Assembly (NCBI GenBank): GCA_949287335.1
Contig: CASEGE010000018.1
Location: 1 to 36,164, forward strand
Length of the DNA: 36,164 nucleotides
Reading direction: 5' to 3'
Source of the DNA: an uncultured Olsenella sp.
Lineage (GTDB): Bacteria > Actinomycetota > Coriobacteriia > Coriobacteriales > Atopobiaceae
Part shown: positions 7,433-13,699 of the stretch, one piece after another
How positions within the stretch are numbered: the stretch's first letter is position 1
How the letters are laid out: every line of letters starts with the position of its first letter
Notes under the pieces: generated by a model
Seen by the model: the letters and a program-made list of their open reading frames with translations, nothing else
The model's database searches: none
Told to the model about the DNA's origin: nothing
Program-made: the position numbers and the translations under genes

Positions 7433-7591
7433 GATAGAGGCGCGGGTAAGAAGAGCCTTGGGGCAGCCGGCAGGCGTCACGACCCTGAGGGGAGGCAAGC
7501 CCGCCGAACTTGGCGTCCGGGCGCGGTCGCGGGGTGGGCCTGCGGGGAAGACCCGCAGGACTGTCTGCATGAAACCTGCAGGAGCGCTATC
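7433..7591 (+). ncRNA. Lysine riboswitch (L-box) upstream of lysA
   Basis: The conserved lysine-riboswitch core is readable. GATAGAGGCGC (7433-7443) opens P1 and the core, GGGGAGGCAAG and CCGCCGAAC (to about 7509) follow, then GGACTGTC (7558-7565) and GGAGCGCTATC (7581-7591). P1 pairs GATAG with CTATC (7587-7591). A perfect 8-bp stem CCTGCGGG/CCCGCAGG (7539-7559) and a TGCA/TGCA stem are further helices. The ribosome binding site AAGGGAG (7592-7598) directly abuts the 3' strand of P1 and no T-run terminator is seen, so control of translation initiation is likely. Lysine binding should lower LysA, and probably DapA and DapB, synthesis. Confidence 0.9.
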
Positions 7592-7603
7592 AAGGGAGCT
7601 TGC

Positions 7604-8908
7604 ATGAAGCAGCCTTTTGTGACCAAGGAACAGCTCGTAGACATTGCCGAGCGCTATCCCACGCCCTTTCACCTGTATGACGAGGCCGGCATTCGCGCCA
7701 ACGCGCGCGCCGTCGCCGAGGCCTTCTCGTGGAATCCGGGCTTTCGAGAGTACTTTGCCGTGAAGGCCAATCCCAACCCAACGCTCGTGCGCATCCTCGC
7801 GGAGGAGGGCTGCGGCTGCGACTGCTCCAGCCTCACGGAGCTCATGATCGCACGCGCCCTGGGCATCACGGGCGAGAAGATCATGTTCTCGTCAAACGAC
7901 ACGCCCGCCGAGGACTTTCGTCTTGCGCGCGAGCTGGGCGCCATCGTGAACTTTGACGACATCTCCCACATACCGTTCTTTGAGGAGGTGGCCGGTCCGG
8001 TGCCGGAGGTCGCGAGCTGCCGATTTAACCCGGGCGGGCTCTTCCGGCTGGCAAACGGCATCATGGACAACCCCGGGGACTCCAAGTACGGCATGACCGA
8101 GGAGCAGCTCTTCGAGGCGTATCGCATGCTCGTCGCCCGCGGCTGCACCACGCTGGGGCTGCATGCGTTTCTCGCCAGCAACACGCACGGAAACGACTAC
8201 TACCCGGCGCTCGCGCGCATTCTGTTTGAGCTGGCGGTACGCCTGCGTGACGAGACGGGTGCGCACGTGGGGTTTGTGAACCTCTCCGGCGGCGTTGGTA
8301 TTCCGTATCGGCCGGACGAGGAGCCCTGCGACATCCGTGCCATCGGGGAGGGCGTGCGTCGGGCGTACGAGGAGGTGCTCGTGCCTGCGGGCATGGGCGA
8401 CGTTGCCATCTACACCGAGATGGGTCGCTTTATGATGGGCCCCTACGGCTGTCTGGTCACGCGCGCCCTGCACGAGAAGCGCATCTACAAGGACTACATT
8501 GGTGTGGACGCGAGTGCCGTCGACCTCATTCGGCCCGCAATGTACGGCGCCTACCACCACATCACCGTGATGGGCCAGGCTGGCGGCCCGGACAAGTCCG
8601 CGTGGCCGGCTACGCGCACCTACGATGTCACGGGAAACCTCTGCGAGAACAACGACAAGTTCGCGATTGACCGCGAGCTGCCCGAGATCGATCGCGGAGA
8701 CCTGCTCGTCATCCACGACACCGGTGCCCACGGCTACTCGATGGGCTACAACTACAACGGCCGACTCAGGTCTGCGGAGGTGCTGCTGCGCGAGGATGGC
8801 TCATGCGAGCTCATCCGGCGCGCCGAGAAGCCCTCAGACTACTTCGCAACCCTGGATATTGGTGATTCAAATGGGGACAGACCCCTTTTGAATCATTGCT
8901 GCTCATGA
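7604..8908 (+). CDS. lysA: Diaminopimelate decarboxylase
   Basis: This 434-residue PLP enzyme of fold type III converts meso-diaminopimelate to L-lysine. The PLP lysine is in FAVKANPNP (K54). The barrel continues with CDCSSLTE, FNPGG, a glycine-rich NLSGGVGIPY, and the C-terminal GNLCENNDKFAIDRELP, GAHGYSMGYNYNG region. The usual EPGR phosphate-binding segment reads EMGRFMMGP, so this is a divergent LysA subgroup. The start ATG at 7604 has AAGGGAG 5 bp upstream; the open frame before it is riboswitch. The last 15 or so residues (from GDSNGDRPLLNH onward) are encoded by a REP-like repeat that also supplies the TGA stop, so the ancestral protein probably ended near FATLDI. It is the first gene of lysA-dapA-dapB. 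Confidence 0.93.
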   Translation: MKQPFVTKEQLVDIAERYPTPFHLYDEAGIRANARAVAEAFSWNPGFREYFAVKANPNPTLVRILAEEGCGCDCSSLTELMIARALGITGEKIMFSSNDTPAEDFRLARELGAIVNFDDISHIPFFEEVAGPVPEVASCRFNPGGLFRLANGIMDNPGDSKYGMTEEQLFEAYRMLVARGCTTLGLHAFLASNTHGNDYYPALARILFELAVRLRDETGAHVGFVNLSGGVGIPYRPDEEPCDIRAIGEGVRRAYEEVLVPAGMGDVAIYTEMGRFMMGPYGCLVTRALHEKRIYKDYIGVDASAVDLIRPAMYGAYHHITVMGQAGGPDKSAWPATRTYDVTGNLCENNDKFAIDRELPEIDRGDLLVIHDTGAHGYSMGYNYNGRLRSAEVLLREDGSCELIRRAEKPSDYFATLDIGDSNGDRPLLNHCCS

Positions 8909-8938
8909 TTCAAAAGGGGCCTGTCCCCATTTGAATCA
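8863..8938. repeat. Inverted pair of REP-like TGATTCAAA elements
   Basis: Two 33-bp hairpin-forming copies (8863-8895 and 8906-8938) face each other with 10 bp between them. Each has arms TGATTCAAA.../...TTTGAATCA around a GGGGACAG/CTGTCCCC core. One copy is the reverse complement of the other with one difference. The lysA stop lies in the second copy, and the dapA ribosome binding site follows 6 bp after it. A third copy is at 33964-33996. The arrangement resembles paired REP/BIME elements. Confidence 0.92.
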
Positions 8939-8959
8939 TCTACCGAGAGAGGTAACACC

Positions 8960-9850
8960 ATGGATATGACAAACCTGACCGGATCAATCGTCGCCCTCGT
9001 CACGCCGTTTGCCGAGGACGGCTCCGTTGACTTTGAGGCCCTGGAGCGCCTCGTGGACTTCCACTTGGAAAACGGCACGGACGGCATTCTCGTGCTCGGC
9101 ACCACGGGCGAGTCCTCAACCATGACCGACGAGGAGGACCTCGCCGTGGCGCGCTGCGTCATCGAGCGCGTGGCAGGCCGCGTCCCCGTGATCGGCGGCG
9201 CGGGCTCCAACGCCACCTTCGAGTCCGAGCGCAAGGCGGCCGGCCTCGTCAAGCTCGGCATCGACGGGCTTCTCCTCATCACGCCGTACTACAACAAGTC
9301 CAACGAGGAGGGCATCTATCGCCACTTCACCGCGGTCATGGACAAGGTGGACGTGCCGTGCATCCTCTATAACATCCCCGGTCGCACCGGCTGCTCCATC
9401 AGCGAGAAGAACCTCGCCCGCCTGGCGCAGCACCCCAACGCGTGGGGCCTCAAGGAGGCCTCGGGCTCCATCAGCTACGCCACCATGGCGGCGCGCTACC
9501 TTTCCGACGACTTCCGCATGTTCTCCGGCAACGACGACATCGTGGTGCCGCTCATGAGCCTCGGCGCCAAGGGCGTCATCTCCGTGTGGGCGGACGTGGC
9601 CCCGGCCACGGTGCACCAGATGTGCGCTGACTTCCTCGTCGGCAACATCGAGGCCGCGCGCCGCACGCAGCTCGAGAACCTCGAGCTCATCCACGCACTC
9701 TTTTGTGAGGTGAACCCCATTCCGGTCAAGTGCGCCCTGGCCGAGATGGGCATGATCGGCGAGCACTACCGCCAGCCGCTCTGGACGATCTCCGACGCCG
9801 GCCGCGAGCGTCTCGTCGCCGCCATGAGGGGAGTTGGTCTCCTTGACTAG
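8960..9850 (+). CDS. dapA: 4-hydroxy-tetrahydrodipicolinate synthase
   Basis: This 296-residue TIM-barrel aldolase condenses pyruvate with aspartate semialdehyde, the first committed step to DAP and lysine. Motifs are GTTGES (47-52), the catalytic tyrosine Y137 in LYNIPGRTG, and the Schiff-base lysine K165 in GLKEAS. The length is normal for the family. The ATG at 8960 has GAGAGAGG (8945-8952) 7 bp upstream; a second ATG at 8966 is less well placed. It is separated from lysA only by the paired REP-like repeat, so it is probably co-transcribed from the riboswitch promoter. Its end overlaps the start region of dapB. Confidence 0.97.
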   Translation: MDMTNLTGSIVALVTPFAEDGSVDFEALERLVDFHLENGTDGILVLGTTGESSTMTDEEDLAVARCVIERVAGRVPVIGGAGSNATFESERKAAGLVKLGIDGLLLITPYYNKSNEEGIYRHFTAVMDKVDVPCILYNIPGRTGCSISEKNLARLAQHPNAWGLKEASGSISYATMAARYLSDDFRMFSGNDDIVVPLMSLGAKGVISVWADVAPATVHQMCADFLVGNIEAARRTQLENLELIHALFCEVNPIPVKCALAEMGMIGEHYRQPLWTISDAGRERLVAAMRGVGLLD

Positions 9851-10580
9851 CGCGGTGCGTGCAAGATCCGCGATTGTGGTCGGCGGCAACGGCCGCATGG
9901 GCCGTCTCGTGCGCGAGGCACTTGTCGGCGCGGGCTTTGACGTTATCGGCTCCTATGATGTGGATAACATCGACGAGCTTGACGCTGGGGCTCCTGCGGC
10001 AGACGTCGTCGTGGACTTCTCGGCCCCGGCGGCGCTGCCTCACGTGGCGGCGTATGTGCGACGCACGGGCTCCGCGCTCGTGAGCGGCGCCACGGGCTTC
10101 TCGCCTGCGCAGCTTGACGAGCTCCGGGCACTGGGCGAGAAGAGCCGCGTGGTGTGGTCGTCCAACTACTCCCTTGGGGTTGCCGCCCTGCGGCATGCGA
10201 CAGCGCTCGTTGCCGCCGCGCTTCCCGCCTGGGATGTGGAGATCGTCGAGACGCACCACAACCAGAAGGCCGACGCACCGAGCGGGACCGCCAAGGCGCT
10301 TCTCGCCGCGGTTGATCCGACGGGGGAGCGACCCGTCGTAAGTGGTCGCGACGGCATTGTGGGGCCGCGCGTTGCGGGTGAGATCGGCATGCACGCCGTC
10401 CGCGGCGGAACCGTTGCCGGTACGCACGAGGTGCACTTCTTTGGCACGGACGAGGAGGTCTGCCTCACGCACCGCGCGGCGAGCCGCCAGATCTTCGTCG
10501 CCGGCGCCGTTGCCGCGGCGGAGCGCCTGCTCGAGCGCGATCCGGGCTACTATGACTTTGACACGCTGATGTTTGGCTAG
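9843..10580 (+). CDS. dapB: 4-hydroxy-tetrahydrodipicolinate reductase
   Basis: This enzyme of about 245 residues reduces the DapA product to tetrahydrodipicolinate with NAD(P)H. The Rossmann motif VVGGNGRMG lies at about residues 12-20. The DapB catalytic segment ETHHNQKADAPSGTA holds H138, H139 and K142. It is a little shorter than the E. coli enzyme (273) but complete. The start is uncertain: TTG at 9843 is 9 bp after GAGGGGAG (9826-9833), while TTG at 9834 touches that site and GTG at 9855 is also possible. With the chosen start it overlaps dapA by 8 bp, which suggests translational coupling. Confidence 0.93.
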   Translation: MTSAVRARSAIVVGGNGRMGRLVREALVGAGFDVIGSYDVDNIDELDAGAPAADVVVDFSAPAALPHVAAYVRRTGSALVSGATGFSPAQLDELRALGEKSRVVWSSNYSLGVAALRHATALVAAALPAWDVEIVETHHNQKADAPSGTAKALLAAVDPTGERPVVSGRDGIVGPRVAGEIGMHAVRGGTVAGTHEVHFFGTDEEVCLTHRAASRQIFVAGAVAAAERLLERDPGYYDFDTLMFG

Positions 10581-10616
10581 GGTCTCGTGGCGTCGTGCGG
10601 CCTCTCTCGTGCGCCG

Positions 10617-10730
10617 GACTCACTTCCGGAAATGAGTCGTCAAATTCACTCATATCCGGAAATGAGTCGCAAAGCGCACAGAATATGGGGGCTTCGGCAC
10701 AAGTTTCGACTCATTTCCGGAAATGAGTCG
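10617..10730. repeat. Three TTCCGGAA-centred palindromes between dapB and dapH
   Basis: Copies lie at 10617-10638, about 10648-10669 and 10707-10730. The third is a perfect 24-bp palindrome (arm CGACTCATTTCC). The first two are imperfect on the left arm (GACTCACTTCC and ACTCATATCC), while the right arm GGAAATGAGTCG is identical in all three. Centres are 30 bp and 61 bp apart. No coding frame was recognised in the 240-bp gap 10581-10820, and no T run follows the palindromes. They may be binding sites or a mobile repeat family. Confidence 0.9.
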
Positions 10731-10820
10731 CAGCCTTGGCCGATGGCTCCAAGAGCGAAGGCACCGCTTAGCCGAGAAGAGCGACGCTCCGGAGACTGTT
10801 GATCGAAGGGGGACATTCGG

Positions 10821-11522
10821 GTGGACGCACAGGAAATCATCGACTTCATAGCCCGCGCACCCAAGAAGACGCCGGTCAAGCTCTATGTGCGCGAGAAGAG
10901 CGGGATGCGCTGGGACTGGGGCGGTGCCCGCGTCTACGGCGGGCGCGACGGGAAGATCGTCTTTGGTGAGTGGTCGGAGCTCTCGCCAATTCTCGCCGAG
11001 CACGCGGACGAGATCGAGTACGTTGACGTTGAGGCGGACCGTCGCAACTCCGCCGTGCCCCTACTCGACTTGCGCAACGTGAACGCTCGCATCGAGCCGG
11101 GCGCCATCATCCGCGACCAAGTTGAGATTGGCGACAACGCCGTGATCATGATGGGCGCCGTCATCAACATCGGGGCCGTAATAGGCGAGGGCACCATGAT
11201 CGACATGGGCGCGGTCCTCGGCGGGCGCGCAACGGTGGGCGCGCGCTGCCACATTGGCGCGGGGACCGTGCTCGCCGGTGTCGTGGAACCCGCGAGCGCC
11301 ACGCCCGTCATCGTTGAGGACGACGTCATGATCGGCGCCAACGCCGTCGTGCTCGAGGGCGTTCATGTGGGGGAGCACGCGGTCGTAGCCGCAGGAGCCG
11401 TCTGCGTTGAGGACGTGCCCGCTGGTGCCGTTGTTGCCGGCGTGCCTGCTCGTGTCATCAAGATGCGCGACGACAAGACCGACTCCAAGACCGGTCTCAT
11501 CGACGCGCTTCGCACCCTCTAG
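10821..11522 (+). CDS. dapH: Tetrahydrodipicolinate N-acetyltransferase
   Basis: This 233-residue enzyme acetylates tetrahydrodipicolinate using acetyl-CoA, entering the N-acetyl branch of the DAP pathway. Residues 1 to about 85 form the DapH N-terminal domain. The rest is a left-handed parallel beta-helix of hexapeptide repeats ([26 protein letters not shown] and following turns, then [22 protein letters not shown]). The DapH type, rather than the succinylating DapD, is supported by the N-terminal domain and length. The GTG at 10821 has GAAGGGGGA (10805-10813) about 8 bp upstream. It is separated from dapB by the palindromic repeat region, so whether it is read through from lysA-dapA-dapB is open. 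Confidence 0.94.
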   Translation: MDAQEIIDFIARAPKKTPVKLYVREKSGMRWDWGGARVYGGRDGKIVFGEWSELSPILAEHADEIEYVDVEADRRNSAVPLLDLRNVNARIEPGAIIRDQVEIGDNAVIMMGAVINIGAVIGEGTMIDMGAVLGGRATVGARCHIGAGTVLAGVVEPASATPVIVEDDVMIGANAVVLEGVHVGEHAVVAAGAVCVEDVPAGAVVAGVPARVIKMRDDKTDSKTGLIDALRTL

Positions 11523-11572
11523 CTGCGCGACAAGATCATGTGATGAAACAAGTCTCTCCACCAACGCTGGCG

Positions 11573-11598
11573 TTGACATCAGCGCCCTGCGGTATACT
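11573..11598 (+). promoter_or_regulatory. Possible promoter of the asp23-fakA-recG operon
   Basis: A perfect TTGACA (11573-11578) and a strong TATACT (11593-11598) lie upstream of the asp23-like gene. The spacing is only 14 bp, which is short for a normal sigma-70 promoter, so one of the two hexamers may not be used. Confidence 0.45.
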
Positions 11599-11646
11599 TA
11601 CCCAGATACTGAAGATTCGCACGTCCGGCCAGCGAGAGGAGACCAC

Positions 11647-11994
11647 ATGTCTGGTGTCGTACCAGGAACGCTGAGGGTGTCAAACGATTGCATCGCCGAC
11701 CTCGCCGGCTATGCCGCCCTCGAGTGCTACGGCGTGGTTGGCATGGCAGAGATTGACGAGCAGGCCGGTGTTGCCCGCCTGCTCCCGTCGCAGCGTCTGA
11801 GGAAGGGCATCGACGTGGCCGCCGCCGGCGGGCGCGTCTCGGTTGACCTCCACGTGATCGTGGAGCAGGGCGTCAACATGGCCTCTGTTGTGGGCAACCT
11901 CACGAGCTCCGTCAAGTTCCTGCTCAAGCAGATCGCGGAGCTCGACAACGTTGACGTTAAGGTTCACATCGAGGGTCTGCGCAACGCGCGCTAG
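11647..11994 (+). CDS. Asp23/Gls24 family protein (YloU-like)
   Basis: This is a 115-residue Asp23/Gls24 (DUF322) domain protein. It has the typical core VSNDCIADLAGYAALECYGVVGMAE at the N-terminus and a GRVSVDLHVIVEQGVNM beta-strand segment, followed by the final helix and VKVHIEG. It has no signal peptide or membrane segment. The family has envelope-stress-associated members in Firmicutes, and the YloU type sits next to fakA/yloV. The start ATG at 11647 follows AGAGGAG (11635-11641) by 5 bp. The gene immediately precedes fakA, as in Bacillus. Its biochemical role is not known. Confidence 0.93.
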   Translation: MSGVVPGTLRVSNDCIADLAGYAALECYGVVGMAEIDEQAGVARLLPSQRLRKGIDVAAAGGRVSVDLHVIVEQGVNMASVVGNLTSSVKFLLKQIAELDNVDVKVHIEGLRNAR

Positions 11995-12027
11995 GCTCGC
12001 CACGATCACAAGAAGAGGTTCCCTAAG

Positions 12028-13695
12028 ATGATTTCCACCGTCATCCGCACATGCTTCCCGGCTGCCGCAAAGGTCGTGGCAGACAGGGCCGAGGAGATCA
12101 ACAAGCTCAACGTTTTCCCCGTCCCCGACGGCGACACCGGCACTAACATGTCGCTTACCCTCAACACCGTCGTGGGTGAGGTCCAGGCCCTTCCCGCTGA
12201 TGCCACGATCGAGGACATCGCCAAGGCCATCACGCACGGCTCGCTCATGGGCGCTCGCGGCAACTCGGGCGTCATCACGAGCCAGATCCTGCGCGGCATC
12301 GCCGAGGGCCTCGTTGACGCCAAGAACCAGGAGCACCCCACCCCCGCAGACATCGCCCACGCTTGGCGCCGCGGTGTGAAGGTTGCCTTCAAGGCCGTCC
12401 GAAAGCCCGTCGAGGGCACCATCCTCACCGTCCTGCGTGACGTCTCCTCCAAGGCGGACCAGCTCGAGAAGACCAAGATCTCCACGTCCGAGATGCTCGA
12501 CGCCCTTGTCGTCGAGGCGTACGAGTCCGTTGCGCGCACCCCCGAGCTCCTGCCCGTCCTCAAGGAGAACGGCGTCGTCGACTCGGGCGCCTTCGGCTTT
12601 GCCACGTTCCTCGAGGCCTTCGTGAACGCCGCCACCGGCAAGGCCGGCGAGCTCACCGAGTTCAAGACCACCGTTGACGCCAAGGCGGACGTCTCCTCCA
12701 AGGTCCAGATCGAGCTCAACGACGACTGGGAGGGCTCGGAGTTCCGCTACTGCAACGAGTTCCTCTTCAAGGCCGAGAAGCCCTTTGACGTCGACGAGTC
12801 CCTGGCGTATCTCGCCACGCTCGGCGATTGCGAGCTCATCGTGGGCGCCTATCCGGACTTCAAGGTGCACGTGCACTCCAACGAGCCCAACCGCGTGCTC
12901 GAGTACATGCTCCAGTTTGGTCAGGTCTACGAGGTCTTCATCCACAACATGGATATGGAGTCCCACGACCGCACCGCTAAGATCGCGGCCGACCAGGCCG
13001 ACGCTGCCGAGAAGAGCGACGAGCCCAAGAAAACCCTGGGCTTTGTGGCCGTTGCGGCGGGCTCTGGCGAGGAGGAGATCCTGCGTTCCCTCGGCGTTGA
13101 CGTTGTCGTCTCCGGCGGACAGACCATGAACCCCTCCACCGCCGACATCCTCAACGCCATCGAGCAGGTCAACGCCGAGAGCGTCATCGTGCTCCCGGGC
13201 AACGGCAACATCCGCATGGCCGCCGAGGCCGCGGCGAGCGCCTGCGAGGACGCCAAGGTTGCCGTGGTTCCCACCAAGACCGTGCTCCAGGGCTTCTCGG
13301 CCATGTTTGCCATCGACCCCGAGGGCACGCTCGAGGACAACGTCGAGGCCATGACCGAGGCCATCCAGGGCGTTCGCGGCGGCGAGGTCACCACTGCCGT
13401 GCGCGACTCGCAGGCTGCCGATGGCTCGCCCATTCACGCAGGTGACGTCATGGGCATCCAGGACGACTCTATCGACGTCGTGGGCTCCTCCGTCGAGCAG
13501 GTCACGCTCGACCTCATTGCCAAGATGCAGGACGAGGAGGAGGGCGACTCGCTCACCATCCTCGCCGGCCAGGACATGGACGACGAGGCCTTCGAAGCAC
13601 TCGTTGCGGCCATTGAGGAGGCTCAGCCCGACCTCGAGGTTGACCCGCATCGCGGCGAGCAGCCCCTCTACCCGGTGATCTTCTCGATCGAGTAG
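12028..13695 (+). CDS. fakA: DAK2-domain fatty acid kinase catalytic subunit (FakA/YloV)
   Basis: This 555-residue protein has an N-terminal DAK2 (DhaL-like) domain with the Mg-ATP site NVFPVPDGDTGTNM (D34, D36) and GARGNSG (74-80). A central region and a C-terminal FakA-type domain (about 335-555) follow. Members phosphorylate exogenous fatty acids bound to FakB (DegV-like) proteins. The acyl phosphates can then feed PlsX/PlsY-type phospholipid synthesis, and plsX is present downstream in this window; no fakB is seen here. The ATG at 12028 follows AGAAGAGG (12011-12018) by 9 bp. The gene is part of the asp23-fakA-recG-rsmD-coaD string, with a 4-bp gap to recG. Confidence 0.93.
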   Translation: MISTVIRTCFPAAAKVVADRAEEINKLNVFPVPDGDTGTNMSLTLNTVVGEVQALPADATIEDIAKAITHGSLMGARGNSGVITSQILRGIAEGLVDAKNQEHPTPADIAHAWRRGVKVAFKAVRKPVEGTILTVLRDVSSKADQLEKTKISTSEMLDALVVEAYESVARTPELLPVLKENGVVDSGAFGFATFLEAFVNAATGKAGELTEFKTTVDAKADVSSKVQIELNDDWEGSEFRYCNEFLFKAEKPFDVDESLAYLATLGDCELIVGAYPDFKVHVHSNEPNRVLEYMLQFGQVYEVFIHNMDMESHDRTAKIAADQADAAEKSDEPKKTLGFVAVAAGSGEEEILRSLGVDVVVSGGQTMNPSTADILNAIEQVNAESVIVLPGNGNIRMAAEAAASACEDAKVAVVPTKTVLQGFSAMFAIDPEGTLEDNVEAMTEAIQGVRGGEVTTAVRDSQAADGSPIHAGDVMGIQDDSIDVVGSSVEQVTLDLIAKMQDEEEGDSLTILAGQDMDDEAFEALVAAIEEAQPDLEVDPHRGEQPLYPVIFSIE

Positions 13696-13699
13696 GCGC

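Noticed and set aside
7421-7603. N-terminal extension of LysA
   Set aside because: The open stretch is the lysine riboswitch; LysA homology starts at the ATG at 7604.
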